A stretch of DNA of 64,000 bases from Enterobacter dykesii (GCF_008364625.2 NZ_CP126604.1:248001-312000); one strand, 5' to 3'. Positions 34,967 to 45,084 are shown, counted from the first letter of the stretch. The notes: generated by a model not told the origin, from the sequence alone. Numbers and translations are program-made.

Positions 34967-35006
34967 CTGTCACTTATCTGTAAACAAACAGTTATTTTTC
35001 TGTAAT
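34967..35006 (+). promoter_or_regulatory. Tandem Pho-box repeats upstream of ugpB
   Basis: Four 7-mers spaced exactly 11 bp apart, starting at 34967 (CTGTCAC), 34978 (CTGTAAA), 34989 (CAGTTAT) and 35000 (CTGTAAT). This is the direct-repeat geometry of PhoB-binding sites (two tandem Pho boxes). E. coli ugp is likewise PhoB-activated. Confidence 0.85.
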
Positions 35007-35079
35007 TCGAGCATGTCATGTTACCTCGCGAGCATAAAACGCGTGATATCGCGCATCCGGCACAATAAGAGAGATGACA

Positions 35080-36396
35080 ATGACATCGTTACGACACACA
35101 GCTTTGGGTCTGGCACTGGGTCTGGCTTTTGCGACGAACGCAATGGCTGTCACCACCATTCCGTTCTGGCATTCCATGGAAGGGGAGTTGGGTAAAGAAG
35201 TTGACTCCCTGGCGCAGCGTTTCAACGACGCCCATCCGGATTACAAAATTGTGCCGGTGTACAAAGGCAATTACGAGCAGAGCCTGAGCGCGGGTATCGC
35301 CGCCTTCCGTACCGGCAACGCGCCTGCGCTGTTGCAGGTTTATGAAGTGGGTACCGCCACCATGATGGCTTCCAAAGCCATCAAGCCGGTCTATGAAGTG
35401 TTCAAAGAAGCGGGCATCAACTTCGATGAGTCGCAGTTCGTGCCGACCGTAGCGGGTTACTACACCGATTCCAAAACCGGCCACCTGCTGTCCCAGCCGT
35501 TTAACAGCTCCACGCCTGTGCTGTACTACAACAAAGACGCCTTCAAAAAAGCCGGTTTAGACCCGGAGCAGCCGCCAAAAACCTGGCAGGACCTGGCGGA
35601 GTACACCGCGAAGCTGAAAGCGGCGGGGATGAAGTGCGGCTACGCCAGCGGCTGGCAGGGCTGGATCCAGATTGAAAACTTCAGCGCCTGGCACGGCCTG
35701 CCGGTTGCGACCAAAAACAACGGCTTCGACGGTACCGACGCGGTGCTGGAGTTCAACAAGCCGGAACAGGTGAAGCACATCGCGCTGCTTGCCGATCTTA
35801 ACAAGAAGGGCGACTTCAGCTACTTCGGACGTAAAGACGAATCCACCGAGAAATTCTACAACGGCGACTGCGCCATTACCACTGCCTCGTCCGGCTCGCT
35901 GGCGGATATCCGCCACTACGCCAAATTCAACTACGGCGTGGGCATGATGCCATACGACGCTGACGTGAAGGGTGCGCCGCAGAACGCCATCATCGGCGGG
36001 GCGAGCCTGTGGGTGATGCAGGGTAAAGACAAGGGCACCTACAAAGGCGTAGCCGAGTTCCTCGACTTCCTGGCCAAGCCTGAAAACGCCGCCGAATGGC
36101 ACCAGAAGACCGGCTACCTGCCGATCACCAAAGCCGCGTACGACCTGACCCGCGAGCAGGGCTTCTACAGCAAGAACCCAGGGGCGGACATCGCGACGCG
36201 TCAGATGCTGAACAAGCCGCCGTTGCCGTTCACCAAAGGCCTGCGCCTGGGCAACATGCCGCAGATCCGCACCATCGTGGATGAAGAGCTGGAAAGCGTG
36301 TGGACCGGGAAGAAAACGCCACAGCAGGCGCTGGATTCTGCGGTAGAGCGCGGCAATCAACTGCTGCGCCGCTTTGAGCAGTCGACCAAATCGTAA
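35080..36396 (+). CDS. ugpB: Glycerol-3-phosphate-binding periplasmic protein UgpB
   Basis: Periplasmic receptor for sn-glycerol 3-phosphate and glycerophosphodiesters, feeding UgpAEC. 438 aa with a signal peptide of about 23 residues (ending TNAMA-VT) and mature [14 protein letters not shown]. Two in-frame ATGs (35074, 35080) are possible; the second is preferred because AAGAGAG then sits at normal spacing and the E. coli length results. First gene of the Pho-regulated ugpBAECQ operon. Confidence 0.96.
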   Translation: MTSLRHTALGLALGLAFATNAMAVTTIPFWHSMEGELGKEVDSLAQRFNDAHPDYKIVPVYKGNYEQSLSAGIAAFRTGNAPALLQVYEVGTATMMASKAIKPVYEVFKEAGINFDESQFVPTVAGYYTDSKTGHLLSQPFNSSTPVLYYNKDAFKKAGLDPEQPPKTWQDLAEYTAKLKAAGMKCGYASGWQGWIQIENFSAWHGLPVATKNNGFDGTDAVLEFNKPEQVKHIALLADLNKKGDFSYFGRKDESTEKFYNGDCAITTASSGSLADIRHYAKFNYGVGMMPYDADVKGAPQNAIIGGASLWVMQGKDKGTYKGVAEFLDFLAKPENAAEWHQKTGYLPITKAAYDLTREQGFYSKNPGADIATRQMLNKPPLPFTKGLRLGNMPQIRTIVDEELESVWTGKKTPQQALDSAVERGNQLLRRFEQSTKS

Positions 36397-36401
36397 AAAA
36401 A

Positions 36402-36486
36402 TGCCCGGTGACGCGCAGCGTTCCGGGCTTACGGATTAATGCGGCCTGATGCCCTCACCCCAACCCTCTCCCACAGGGAGAGGGAG
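36402..36486. repeat. REP-like palindrome plus dispersed repeat copy 6 in the ugpB-ugpA gap
   Basis: TGCCCGGT..TTCCGGGC (about 36402-36430) is a REP-like hairpin right behind ugpB; CTGATGCCCTCACCCCAACC followed by CTCTCCC/GGGAGAGGG (36446-36486) is the most complete copy of the dispersed repeat. Together they probably separate abundant ugpB from ugpA expression. Confidence 0.75.
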
Positions 36487-36516
36487 AAAACCGAAATCGC
36501 CAGGAACCAAATCTCA

Positions 36517-37404
36517 ATGTCATCATCCCGTCCGGTGTTCCGTTCCCGCTGGCTTCCGTACCTGTTGGTCGCGCCGCAGCTGGTCATCACCGTTATCTTC
36601 TTTATCTGGCCTGCGGGCGAAGCGCTGTGGTACTCGGTACAAAGCGTCGACCCGTTCGGGCTTTCCAGCCAGTTTGTTGGTCTGGACAACTTTACCGCGC
36701 TGTTTCATGACAGCTACTACCTGGATTCCTTCTGGACGACGATGAAGTTCAGCGCGCTGGTCACCGTCAGCGGCCTTGTCGCCTCGCTGTTTTTCGCCGC
36801 GCTGGTGGACTACGTGGTGCGCGGCAGCCGTATTTATCAAACCCTGATGCTGCTGCCTTACGCCGTGGCTCCCGCTGTCGCCGCCGTGCTGTGGATCTTC
36901 CTGTTTAACCCGGGGCGCGGGTTGGTTACCCACTTCCTGGCAGAGTTCGGCTACGACTGGAACCATGCCCAGAACAGCGGTCAGGCGATGTTCCTGGTGG
37001 TGTTCGCCTCGGTGTGGAAGCAGATCAGCTACAACTTCCTGTTCTTCTTTGCCGCGCTGCAGTCCATTCCGCGCTCGCTGGTGGAAGCCGCGGCAATTGA
37101 CGGCGCAGGGCCCATTCGTCGTTTCTTCAGGCTGTCGCTGCCGCTGATCGCCCCAGTGAGTTTCTTCCTGCTGGTGGTTAACCTCGTGTACGCCTTCTTC
37201 GATACCTTCCCGGTGATCGACGCGGCGACCGCAGGCGGCCCGGTGCAGGCGACCACGACGCTTATCTATAAGATCTATCGCGAAGGCTTTGCGGGGCTGG
37301 ATCTCTCCGCCTCTGCCGCGCAGTCCGTCGTGCTGATGTTCCTCGTCATCATCCTCACGGTGGTGCAGTTCCGCTATGTTGAAAGTAAGGTGCGCTACCA
37401 ATGA
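36517..37404 (+). CDS. ugpA: Glycerol-3-phosphate ABC transporter permease UgpA
   Basis: Inner-membrane permease of the UgpBAEC importer. 295 aa, six helices, EAA loop [21 protein letters not shown] (about residues 193-213). Start at the ATG at 36517 ([17 protein letters not shown]); an upstream in-frame reading would translate the palindromic repeat. Overlaps ugpE by four bases. Confidence 0.96.
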   Translation: MSSSRPVFRSRWLPYLLVAPQLVITVIFFIWPAGEALWYSVQSVDPFGLSSQFVGLDNFTALFHDSYYLDSFWTTMKFSALVTVSGLVASLFFAALVDYVVRGSRIYQTLMLLPYAVAPAVAAVLWIFLFNPGRGLVTHFLAEFGYDWNHAQNSGQAMFLVVFASVWKQISYNFLFFFAALQSIPRSLVEAAAIDGAGPIRRFFRLSLPLIAPVSFFLLVVNLVYAFFDTFPVIDAATAGGPVQATTTLIYKIYREGFAGLDLSASAAQSVVLMFLVIILTVVQFRYVESKVRYQ

Positions 37405-38246
37405 TTGAGAACCGTCGCGGGCTGACGATTTTCAGCCATACCATGCTGATTTTAGGGATCATCGTCATCCTGTTTCCGCTGTACGTGGCGTTTGTCGCCG
37501 CCACGCTGGACACCAAAGCGGTGTTCGACACGCCGATGACGCTGATCCCAGGCACGCATCTTTTCGAGAACATGAAAACCATCTGGACCCAGGGCGTGGG
37601 CGCCAACAGCGCGCCGTTCTGGCTGATGATGCTCAACAGCTTCATCATGGCGTTCGGCATTACGGTCGGCAAAATCACGGTGTCGATGCTCTCGGCCTTC
37701 GCCATCGTCTGGTTCCGTTTTCCGCTGCGCAACCTGTTTTTCTGGATGATTTTTATCACCCTGATGCTGCCGGTTGAGGTGCGTATATTCCCGACGGTGG
37801 AGGTGATTGCCAACCTGAAGATGCTCGACAGCTACGCGGGCTTAACCCTGCCGCTGATGGCCTCGGCGACCGCCACCTTCCTGTTCCGCCAGTTCTTTAT
37901 GACCCTGCCGGACGAGCTGATTGAAGCGGCGCGTATCGACGGCGCGTCGCCGATGCGCTTCTTCCGCGACATCGTGCTGCCGCTGTCGAAAACCAACCTT
38001 GCAGCGCTGTTTGTGATCACCTTTATCTACGGCTGGAACCAGTACCTGTGGCCGCTGCTGATTATTCAGGACGTTAACCTCGGCACCGCCGTGGCGGGCA
38101 TCAAAGGCATGATCGCCACCGGCGAAGGCACCACCCTCTGGAACCAGGTGATGGCGGCGATGCTGCTCACCCTTATCCCACCCGTAGTTATTGTTTTAGC
38201 CATGCAGCGCGCGTTTGTCCGCGGCCTGGTCGATAGCGAGAAATAA
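37401..38246 (+). CDS. ugpE: Glycerol-3-phosphate ABC transporter permease UgpE
   Basis: Second inner-membrane permease of UgpBAEC. 281 aa, six helices, EAA loop [21 protein letters not shown] (about residues 174-194). Its start overlaps the ugpA stop by four bases and its stop is one base before the ugpC start, so stoichiometric translation is likely. Confidence 0.96.
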   Translation: MIENRRGLTIFSHTMLILGIIVILFPLYVAFVAATLDTKAVFDTPMTLIPGTHLFENMKTIWTQGVGANSAPFWLMMLNSFIMAFGITVGKITVSMLSAFAIVWFRFPLRNLFFWMIFITLMLPVEVRIFPTVEVIANLKMLDSYAGLTLPLMASATATFLFRQFFMTLPDELIEAARIDGASPMRFFRDIVLPLSKTNLAALFVITFIYGWNQYLWPLLIIQDVNLGTAVAGIKGMIATGEGTTLWNQVMAAMLLTLIPPVVIVLAMQRAFVRGLVDSEK

Positions 38247-38247
38247 G

Positions 38248-39318
38248 ATGGCAGGTTTAAAACTTCAGGCAGTAACCAAAAGCTGGGACGGCAAAACCCA
38301 GGTGATTCAGCCGCTCACGCTCGACGTGGCGGACGGGGAATTCATCGTGATGGTCGGCCCGTCCGGCTGCGGCAAATCCACCCTGCTGCGCATGGTGGCG
38401 GGGCTGGAGCGCGTGACGTCGGGGGATATCTGGATTGACCGCCAGCGCGTCACCGAGATGGAGCCGAAAGACAGAGGCATTGCGATGGTGTTCCAGAACT
38501 ACGCCCTCTATCCGCACATGAGCGTGGAAGAGAACATGGCCTGGGGGCTGAAAATCCGCGGCATGGGCAAAGGCCATATCGACGAGCGCGTAAAAGAAGC
38601 GGCGCGCATTCTGGAACTCGACGGCCTGCTGAAGCGCCGCCCGCGGGAGCTCTCCGGCGGCCAGCGCCAGCGCGTGGCGATGGGGCGCGCCATCGTGCGC
38701 GACCCGGCGGTATTCCTCTTCGACGAGCCGCTGTCTAACCTCGACGCCAAGCTGCGCGTGCAGATGCGTCTTGAGCTGCAGCAGCTGCACCGTCGTCTGA
38801 AAACAACCTCCCTGTACGTGACCCACGATCAGGTCGAAGCCATGACCCTCGCCCAGCGCGTGATGGTAATGAACAAAGGCATCGCCGAGCAGATTGGCAC
38901 TCCGGTGGAAGTGTACGAGAAACCGGCCACCCGCTTTGTGGCGAGCTTTATCGGCAGCCCGGCAATGAACCTGCTGGAAGGGCGTATCAGCAGCGCGGGC
39001 ACGCATTTTGAGCTGGAAAGCGGGATGGCGTTGCCGATCAACTGGTACTATCGTGGCTACGCCGGGCGTAAGATGACGCTCGGTATCCGCCCGGAACATA
39101 TCGGTTTAGCCTCTCAGGCGGAAGGCGGCGTGCCGCTGGTGATGGACACGCTGGAGATGTTGGGTGCAGATAACCTGGCGCACGGGCGCTGGGGCGAACA
39201 AAAAATGGTGGTGCGCCTGGCACATCAGGAGCGCCCTAAAGCCGGCAGCACGCTGTGGCTGCACCTGCCGGAAAACCATCTGCACCTGTTTGACGGTGAA
39301 ACAGGACAACGAGTATGA
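38248..39318 (+). CDS. ugpC: Glycerol-3-phosphate ABC transporter ATPase UgpC
   Basis: ATPase of UgpBAEC, a MalK homologue. 356 aa. Walker [10 protein letters not shown] (about residues 37-45), signature [15 protein letters not shown], Walker [18 protein letters not shown]; the C-terminal third is a MalK-like regulatory domain with GIRPEH. Start at 38248, matching E. coli; a longer frame inside ugpE is not supported. Overlaps ugpQ by four bases. Confidence 0.97.
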   Translation: MAGLKLQAVTKSWDGKTQVIQPLTLDVADGEFIVMVGPSGCGKSTLLRMVAGLERVTSGDIWIDRQRVTEMEPKDRGIAMVFQNYALYPHMSVEENMAWGLKIRGMGKGHIDERVKEAARILELDGLLKRRPRELSGGQRQRVAMGRAIVRDPAVFLFDEPLSNLDAKLRVQMRLELQQLHRRLKTTSLYVTHDQVEAMTLAQRVMVMNKGIAEQIGTPVEVYEKPATRFVASFIGSPAMNLLEGRISSAGTHFELESGMALPINWYYRGYAGRKMTLGIRPEHIGLASQAEGGVPLVMDTLEMLGADNLAHGRWGEQKMVVRLAHQERPKAGSTLWLHLPENHLHLFDGETGQRV

Positions 39319-40061
39319 GCAACTGGCCTTATCCCCACGTCGTCGCCCACCGGGGCGGCGGTAAGCTGGCCCCGGAAAACACGCTGGCGGCGATTGACGT
39401 TGGCGCGCGCTACGGTCACACGATGATCGAGTTCGACGCCAAGCTGTCGAAAGATGGCGAAATTTTCCTGCTGCATGACGATAACCTCGAACGCACCAGC
39501 AACGGCTGGGGCGTGGCGGGCGAGCTGCCGTGGCGCGATCTGCTGAAGGTGGACGCCGGAAGCTGGTACAGCGGCGAGTTCAAAGGCGAACCGCTGCCGC
39601 TGCTGGCGGAAGTGGCAGACCGCTGTCGCCAGCACGGCATGATGGCCAATATCGAAATCAAACCGACCACCGGCACCGGGCCGCTGACGGGCAAAGTTAT
39701 TGCCCTGGCCGCGCGCGAGCTGTGGGAAGGGATGACCGCACCGCTGCTGTCATCATTTGAAATCGATGCGCTGGAGGCCGCACAGGCGGCCGTGCCGGAG
39801 CTGCCGCGCGGGCTGCTGCTGGACGAGTGGCGCGAGGACTGGCGCGAGCTGACGACACGCTTAGCGTGTGTCTCTATCCATCTCAACCACAGGCTGCTGG
39901 ATGAGGCGCGGGTGAAGATGCTGAAGGACGCGGGCCTGCATATTCTGGTCTACACGGTTAACAAACCCCAGCGCGCAGCCGAACTGCTGCGCTGGGGCGT
40001 GGACAGTATCTGTACCGATGCAATCGACCTGATCGGCCCGGACTTTAGTTCTGCGGATTAA
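39315..40061 (+). CDS. ugpQ: Glycerophosphodiester phosphodiesterase UgpQ
   Basis: Cytoplasmic enzyme that hydrolyses imported glycerophosphodiesters to glycerol 3-phosphate and an alcohol. 248 aa (E. coli 247). Active-site motifs [12 protein letters not shown] (about residues 11-22), [18 protein letters not shown] and IEIKPT are present. Last gene of ugpBAECQ; its 3' end overlaps the convergent yhhA by 17 bases. Confidence 0.96.
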   Translation: MSNWPYPHVVAHRGGGKLAPENTLAAIDVGARYGHTMIEFDAKLSKDGEIFLLHDDNLERTSNGWGVAGELPWRDLLKVDAGSWYSGEFKGEPLPLLAEVADRCRQHGMMANIEIKPTTGTGPLTGKVIALAARELWEGMTAPLLSSFEIDALEAAQAAVPELPRGLLLDEWREDWRELTTRLACVSIHLNHRLLDEARVKMLKDAGLHILVYTVNKPQRAAELLRWGVDSICTDAIDLIGPDFSSAD

Positions 40062-40422
40062 GCATACTGCCATTCGACTGCGGCGGCAGCATGTGCTGCT
40101 GTCCGCTGCCTGACGACGTCATTCCCCCTAACATCCCGCCGTTTTTATTCGGCAGCGGCTGCTCGCGCACCTGACCCTGCTGAACGCGCTGGGTGTTGGC
40201 GTTCATCTGATTTTGCAGGCTTTGCTGCTGCATTTGGGTCTGCGTTTTAAGCTGCTGATTAAGCATCCCTTTCTGCTGCTGTTGCTGGCTCATCATCTCC
40301 GTCTGCATACGCTGCTGGCTCGGAATGACATAACCCTGCTGGTTCGGGTTGTTCATGGTGTTAAGCGGCTGTGCGAGCGCGGCAAACGGGATCAGCGCCG
40401 TAAGAATCAGTAAGCGTTTCAT
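40045..40422 (-). CDS. yhhA: YhhA, exported Gln/Met/Asn-rich DUF2756 protein
   Basis: A 125-aa protein with a signal peptide ([17 protein letters not shown]) and a low-complexity body of Gln, Met and Asn (several QQQQ tracts, then [13 protein letters not shown]). E. coli YhhA is longer (146 aa); the shortening is in the C-terminal half. Function unknown. Start placed at 40422, eight bases after GGAGG, rather than at the ATG two codons upstream, which is too close to it. Confidence 0.85.
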   Translation of the reverse strand: MKRLLILTALIPFAALAQPLNTMNNPNQQGYVIPSQQRMQTEMMSQQQQQKGMLNQQLKTQTQMQQQSLQNQMNANTQRVQQGQVREQPLPNKNGGMLGGMTSSGSGQQHMLPPQSNGSMLNPQN

Positions 40423-40545
40423 TGTCATTTCCTCCTTTTGAGGTCTCTCTTAAGTTTACCCTGATTTCACCATGACGATGATTTTTTAGGAGTTGTGAAC
40501 CAGGCTTAAGCGGGGAATATGGATCCCTTCACCTGGAGAACAATA

Positions 40546-42291
40546 ATGATGAAACCAACGTTTTTGCGCTGGGTCGCCATCGCCGCGCTGATGGCAGGCG
40601 GTACATTTAGCGTGGCGGCCAACCCGCCAGCGGCGCCTCCGGTCTCTTACGGCGTAGAGGAAGATGTTTTTCATCCCGTGCGGGCAACCCATGGCATGGT
40701 GGCGTCGGTGGATGCGCTGGCAACAAAAGTGGGCGTCGATATTCTCAGGCAGGGCGGTAACGCGGTGGATGCAGCGGTCGCCGTCGGCTATGCGCTGGCG
40801 GTAACGCATCCGCAGGCGGGGAACCTGGGCGGCGGCGGCTTTATGATGCTGCGTACAAAAGACGGCAAAACCACCGCCATCGATTTCCGCGAAATGGCGC
40901 CTTCTCAGGCGTCCCGCGATATGTTCCTCGACGATCAGGGTAACCCTGACAGCAAAAAATCCCTGACTTCGCACCTCGCCACCGGCACGCCGGGCACCGT
41001 TGCGGGCTTCTCGCTGGCGCTGGAAAAATACGGCACGATGCCGCTGAACAAGGTGGTGCAGCCTGCCATTAAACTGGCGCGGGACGGCTTTGTGGTGAAC
41101 GATGCGCTGGCGGACGATCTTAAGACCTACGGCAGCGAAGTCATTCCCAATCATGAAAACAGCAAGGCCATCTTCTGGAAAGACGGCGAGCCGCTGAAGA
41201 AGGGCGATAAGCTGGTGCAGAAGAACCTCGCCAAAAGCCTGGAGCTGATTGCGGAGCACGGTCCCGACGCCTTCTACAAAGGGGCGATTGCCGACCAGAT
41301 TGCCGAAGAGATGCAAAAGAATGGAGGGCTCATCACCAAAGCGGATCTGGCGGAATACAAGGCGGTGGAGCGCGAGCCGATTAGCGGCACCTATCGCGGA
41401 TACGAGGTATTTTCCATGCCGCCTCCGTCCTCCGGTGGGATCCACATCGTGCAGATCCTCAACATTCTTGAAAACTTCGATATGCACAAGTTCGGCTTCG
41501 GCAGCGCGGACGCCATGCAGGTGATGGCGGAAGCGGAAAAACGCGCCTACGCCGACCGGTCGGAATATCTCGGCGATCCGGACTTCGTCAAGGTGCCGTG
41601 GCAGGCGCTGACCAACAAGGCGTATGCCAAATCCATTGCCGATCAGATTGACATCAACAAGGCCAAACCGTCGAGCGAGATCCGCCCCGGCAAGCTGGCG
41701 CCGTATGAAAGCAACCAGACCACCCACTTCTCGGTGGTGGATAAAGACGGTAACGCGGTGGCGGTGACGTACACGCTCAACACCACTTTCGGCACCGGGA
41801 TTGTGGCGGGCAACAGCGGCATTCTGCTGAACAACGAGATGGATGACTTCTCTGCCAAGCCGGGCGTGCCGAACGTCTACGGGCTGGTGGGCGGCGATGC
41901 GAATGCCGTCGGGCCGAAGAAGCGTCCGCTATCGTCCATGTCGCCCACCATTGTCGTGAAAGACGGAAAAACCTGGCTGGTAACCGGGAGCCCTGGCGGC
42001 AGCCGTATTATCACTACCGTGCTGCAGATGGTTGTGAACAGCATCGACTTTGGGATGAACGTCGCCGAAGCGACCAACGCTCCGCGTTTCCATCACCAGT
42101 GGCTGCCGGACGAGCTGCGCGTGGAGAAGGGCTTTAGCCCGGACACCATCAAGCTGCTTGAACAGCGCGGGCAGAAGGTGGCGGTGAAGGAGGCGATGGG
42201 CAGCACCCAGAGCATTATGGTTGGGCCAGACGGGGCGCTGTTTGGCGCGTCGGATCCGCGGTCGGTGGATGATTTGACGGCGGGGTATTAA
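40546..42291 (+). CDS. ggt: Gamma-glutamyltranspeptidase
   Basis: Periplasmic enzyme that hydrolyses glutathione and other gamma-glutamyl compounds or transfers the glutamyl group. 581 aa with a signal peptide of about 25 residues. It is made as a proenzyme cleaved before the catalytic threonine in NQTTHFSVVDKDGNAV (near residue 391); the substrate-loop motifs GNLGGGGFMM, PPPSSGGIH, NEMDDFS and RPLSSMSPTIV are intact. Start taken as the first of two adjacent ATGs behind GGAG. Single gene. Confidence 0.96.
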   Translation: MMKPTFLRWVAIAALMAGGTFSVAANPPAAPPVSYGVEEDVFHPVRATHGMVASVDALATKVGVDILRQGGNAVDAAVAVGYALAVTHPQAGNLGGGGFMMLRTKDGKTTAIDFREMAPSQASRDMFLDDQGNPDSKKSLTSHLATGTPGTVAGFSLALEKYGTMPLNKVVQPAIKLARDGFVVNDALADDLKTYGSEVIPNHENSKAIFWKDGEPLKKGDKLVQKNLAKSLELIAEHGPDAFYKGAIADQIAEEMQKNGGLITKADLAEYKAVEREPISGTYRGYEVFSMPPPSSGGIHIVQILNILENFDMHKFGFGSADAMQVMAEAEKRAYADRSEYLGDPDFVKVPWQALTNKAYAKSIADQIDINKAKPSSEIRPGKLAPYESNQTTHFSVVDKDGNAVAVTYTLNTTFGTGIVAGNSGILLNNEMDDFSAKPGVPNVYGLVGGDANAVGPKKRPLSSMSPTIVVKDGKTWLVTGSPGGSRIITTVLQMVVNSIDFGMNVAEATNAPRFHHQWLPDELRVEKGFSPDTIKLLEQRGQKVAVKEAMGSTQSIMVGPDGALFGASDPRSVDDLTAGY

Positions 42292-42300
42292 CGTGTTGTT

Positions 42301-42379
42301 GCCGGGTGGCGGCTTCGCCTTACCCGGCCTACGTTTATTATTCCCTCTTCCAGTGGGAGAGGGTTAGGGTGAGGGCAAC
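42301..42379. repeat. REP element plus dispersed repeat copy 7 between ggt and yhhY
   Basis: GCCGGGTGGCGGCTTCGCC palindrome (42301-42328, right arm TTACCCGGC) followed by CCCTCTTCC/GGGAGAGGG with tail TTAGGGTGAGGGCA (42343-42377). Lies between convergent stops and may terminate both. Confidence 0.8.
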
Positions 42380-42382
42380 AAA

Positions 42383-42871
42383 CTACTTCATTCGCGCCAT
42401 ATAGTACGCATCCACATACTCGCCGTTGCGCAGGGCAAATTTCCTGCCGGTCCCTTCGATTTCAAAACCAAATTTTCGGTAAAGCGCGAGAGCGGAAGGG
42501 TTATCGGCAAACACCGTTAATTCAATCCGTTCAATACGCAGCCAGTTGTCGCACAGGTTGATCATCTCGCGCATGAGCGCGCTCCCGACGCCGCTTCCTT
42601 GAGCGTGCGCCGCAACGCTGATACCGAACGTTGCTACATGGCTGCGTCGCGGGCTGGCTTCCACCTGAAGCATCAGATCGCCGACGATTTGTTCATCAAT
42701 GCAGGCAACCAGACGTCTTTGCCCTGGTTTTGTAATCAGACGTTCTTGCCAGTACTCAAGGGATGGATGAGGTAGCTGTAGCGTGTCGTGATACACCCCG
42801 GGATGCATGTAGTTCTGGCGTAAGGCTTCGGCATCTTTCGGTTCCGCGTGGCGTATCACTATCTCACTCAT
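42383..42871 (-). CDS. yhhY: GNAT acetyltransferase YhhY (AaaT)
   Basis: A 162-aa GNAT-family N-acetyltransferase, the E. coli YhhY length; the E. coli protein acetylates certain amino acids and confers resistance to some of their analogues. The acetyl-CoA-binding motif A is ISVAAHAQGSGVGSALM (about residues 84-100) and the C-terminal YRKFGFEIEGTGRKFALRNG is conserved. Single gene, divergent from ryhB. Confidence 0.93.
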   Translation of the reverse strand: MSEIVIRHAEPKDAEALRQNYMHPGVYHDTLQLPHPSLEYWQERLITKPGQRRLVACIDEQIVGDLMLQVEASPRRSHVATFGISVAAHAQGSGVGSALMREMINLCDNWLRIERIELTVFADNPSALALYRKFGFEIEGTGRKFALRNGEYVDAYYMARMK

Positions 42872-42955
42872 TCCTTATTCCTCAGTCAGTTAAATGTCCC
42901 TTCCAACATCAATGACTTTAAAATTTGAGTCAACCGCTATTTTTTGCAAAAAGTA

Positions 42956-42991
42956 TTGGACAAGTGCGAATGAGAATGATTATTATTGCTC
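42956..42991 (+). promoter_or_regulatory. Fur-controlled ryhB promoter
   Basis: AATGAGAATGATTATTATT (42969-42987) is a good Fur box overlapping the -10 (TATTAT, 42981-42986); TTGGAC (42956-42961) is a possible -35 with a long spacer. Iron-bound Fur should repress transcription. Confidence 0.85.
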
Positions 42992-42992
42992 T

Positions 42993-43088
42993 GCATTCAG
43001 GAAGACCGCTACGGGAACCTGAAAGCACGACATTGCTCACATTGCTTCCAGTATTACTTTAGCCAGCTTTTAGCTGGCTTTTTTTTTG
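42993..43088 (+). ncRNA. ryhB: Small regulatory RNA RyhB
   Basis: About 95 nt. The sequence follows E. coli RyhB closely: CAGGAAGACC, GAACCTGAAAGCACGACATT, then the pairing core CACATTGCTTCCAGTATTAC, and the terminator stem AGCCAGC/GCTGGCT with a long T-run (43079-43087). RyhB is an Hfq-dependent sRNA that under low iron represses iron-using proteins (for example sodB, sdhCDAB). It sits between yhhY and yhhX as in E. coli, with a Fur box at its promoter. Ends are estimated by comparison and may be off by a few bases. Confidence 0.95.
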
Positions 43089-43127
43089 TTATGGTTAGAC
43101 TCAGTAACCTTCCAAAAGGACTGAGCC

Positions 43128-44165
43128 ATGACACTACATTGCGCATTTATTGGATTTGGTAAAAGTACGACCCGCTACCACCTGCCGTATGTTCTCAACC
43201 GTAAAGGCAGCTGGCATGTGGCCCATATCTATCGCCGCCGCGCGAAGCCGGAAGAGCAATCCCCGCAGTATTCTCATATCCATTTCACCAGCGATCTTGA
43301 TGAAGTGCTTAACGACCCGCAGGTCAAACTGGTTGTTGTCTGCACCCATGCCGACAGCCATTTTGACTATGCGAAACGCGCGCTGGAAGCGGGTAAAAAC
43401 GTGCTGGTGGAAAAACCGTTCACCCCGACCATCGCCGAAGCAAAAGAGCTGTTCGCGCTGGCGAAAAGTAAAGGCCTGACCGTTACGCCGTATCAGAACC
43501 GTCGCTTTGACAGCTGCTTCCTGACGGCGAAAAAAGCGATTGAAAGCGGCAGGCTGGGCGACATTGTGGAAATCGAAAGCCACTTCGATTACTACCGTCC
43601 GGTAGCGGAAACCCAGCCCGGACTGCCGCAGGACGGCTCGTTCTACGGTCTGGGGGTGCACACCATGGACCAGATCATCTCCCTGTTTGGCCGACCGGAT
43701 CATGTCGCATACGACATCCGCAGCCTGCGTAACAAAGCTAACCCGGACGACACCTTTGAAGCGCAGCTGTTCTACGGCGACCTGAAAGCCATCGTCAAAA
43801 CCAGCCATCTGGTGAAAATCGACTATCCGAAATTTATCGTTCACGGCACCCGAGGCTCGTTCATTAAATACGGCATCGACCAGCAGGAGACCAGCCTGAA
43901 GGCCAACATCATGCCGGGCGAGCCGGGCTTTGCGGCGGACGATTCCGTGGGCGTGCTGGAGTACGTAAACGATGAGGGCGTGACGGTCAGGGAAGAGCTG
44001 AAACCGGAAATTGGCGATTATGGCCGCGTCTACGATGCGCTGTATGAAACCCTCACATCCGGCACGGCGAATTACGTCAAGGAATCTGACGTTCTGACCA
44101 ACCTGGAAATCCTCGAGCGGGCCTTCGAGCAGGCTTCTCCTGCCACGATAACCCTCGCGAAATAA
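43128..44165 (+). CDS. yhhX: YhhX, Gfo/Idh/MocA-family oxidoreductase
   Basis: A 345-aa NAD(P)-dependent oxidoreductase of the Gfo/Idh/MocA family, as in E. coli. The Rossmann start is FIGFGKSTTRYHLPYVL, the EKPF motif (about residues 96-99) follows, and the C-terminal domain carries GLGVHTMDQIISLFG. Substrate unknown. Only about 40 bases separate it from the end of ryhB, so read-through from ryhB would produce a yhhX message. Confidence 0.94.
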   Translation: MTLHCAFIGFGKSTTRYHLPYVLNRKGSWHVAHIYRRRAKPEEQSPQYSHIHFTSDLDEVLNDPQVKLVVVCTHADSHFDYAKRALEAGKNVLVEKPFTPTIAEAKELFALAKSKGLTVTPYQNRRFDSCFLTAKKAIESGRLGDIVEIESHFDYYRPVAETQPGLPQDGSFYGLGVHTMDQIISLFGRPDHVAYDIRSLRNKANPDDTFEAQLFYGDLKAIVKTSHLVKIDYPKFIVHGTRGSFIKYGIDQQETSLKANIMPGEPGFAADDSVGVLEYVNDEGVTVREELKPEIGDYGRVYDALYETLTSGTANYVKESDVLTNLEILERAFEQASPATITLAK

Positions 44166-44173
44166 GCAAAAAC

Positions 44174-44214
44174 GGCTCCTCTGCGCTTATTCATAATTTT
44201 TGAACAGAGGAGTC
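44174..44214 (+). terminator. Inverted repeat between yhhX and yhhW
   Basis: GGCTCCTCTG and CAGAGGAGTC pair over 10 bp (one G-T) around a 21-base A+T-rich loop, followed by AATTTT. Possible yhhX terminator or an operator for yhhW. Confidence 0.45.
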
Positions 44215-44287
44215 AATTTTCACCCTCTATGATCCCAGGCCGTTTGCGTCCACACTTACTCCATCGAAACGAACTGAGGGTGAAACA

Positions 44288-44983
44288 ATGATCTACTTAC
44301 GCAAAGCAAACGAACGTGGTCACGCGAATCATGGCTGGCTGGACTCATGGCATTCATTCTCGTTTGCCGACTACTACGACCCGAACTTCATGGGCTTCTC
44401 CGCACTGCGCGTGATTAACGACGACGTGATTGATGCAGGCCAGGGCTTCGGCACCCACCCGCACAAAGACATGGAAATCCTGACCTATGTGCTGGAAGGG
44501 GCGGTGGAACACCAGGACAGCATGGGCAACAAAGAGCAGGTTCCGGCGGGCGAGTTCCAGATTATGAGCGCGGGTACCGGGGTGCGTCACTCCGAGTACA
44601 ACCCGAGCAAAACGGAAAAACTGCACCTGTATCAAATCTGGATCATTCCAGAAGAAACCGGCATCACGCCGCGCTACGAGCAGCGCCGCTTCGACGCGAA
44701 ACAGGGCAAACAACTGGTGCTGTCCCCGGATGCGCGTGAAGGTTCCCTGAAGGTGCATCAGGATATGGAGCTGTACCGCTGGGCGCTGGCGAAAGACGAA
44801 CAGTCTGTGCACCAGATTGCCGCCAACCGCCGCGTCTGGATCCAGGTGGTGAAAGGTGAAGTGTCCATCAACGGCACCAAAGCGACAACCGCCGATGGCC
44901 TGGCCGTCTGGGATGAGCAGGCGCTCTCCGTGCATGCCGACAGCGAAAGTGAAATTCTGCTGTTTGACCTGCCGCCGGTGTAA
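44288..44983 (+). CDS. yhhW: YhhW, pirin-like quercetin 2,3-dioxygenase
   Basis: A 231-aa bicupin of the pirin family; E. coli YhhW has metal-dependent quercetinase activity in vitro, while the natural substrate is uncertain. Metal-ligand histidines lie in GFGTHPHKDMEILTYVLEG (about residues 53-71) and RHSEYNP; the C-terminal cupin is degenerate, as usual. Start ATG preceded by TGAGGGTG. Single gene upstream of gntR. Confidence 0.94.
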   Translation: MIYLRKANERGHANHGWLDSWHSFSFADYYDPNFMGFSALRVINDDVIDAGQGFGTHPHKDMEILTYVLEGAVEHQDSMGNKEQVPAGEFQIMSAGTGVRHSEYNPSKTEKLHLYQIWIIPEETGITPRYEQRRFDAKQGKQLVLSPDAREGSLKVHQDMELYRWALAKDEQSVHQIAANRRVWIQVVKGEVSINGTKATTADGLAVWDEQALSVHADSESEILLFDLPPV

Positions 44984-45000
44984 TAAATCATAAATAAATG

Positions 45001-45032
45001 CCCATCCTTCCCTTTGACAGGGGAAGGATGGG
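45001..45032 (+). terminator. Strong hairpin between yhhW and gntR
   Basis: A perfect 12-bp stem CCCATCCTTCCC/GGGAAGGATGGG with an 8-base loop (TTTGACAG), 17 bases after the yhhW stop; only CTTTGT follows. Most likely the yhhW terminator. Confidence 0.65.
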
Positions 45033-45084
45033 CTTTGTCCGTGATAAACTGAGCAAATCTCTCACTTCAAGATTTCTCAGGACG

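Noticed and set aside
40486..41727. A 413-codon minus-strand frame opposite ggt
   Set aside because: Antisense shadow with skewed His/Arg/Gln/Val composition; ggt accounts for the sequence.
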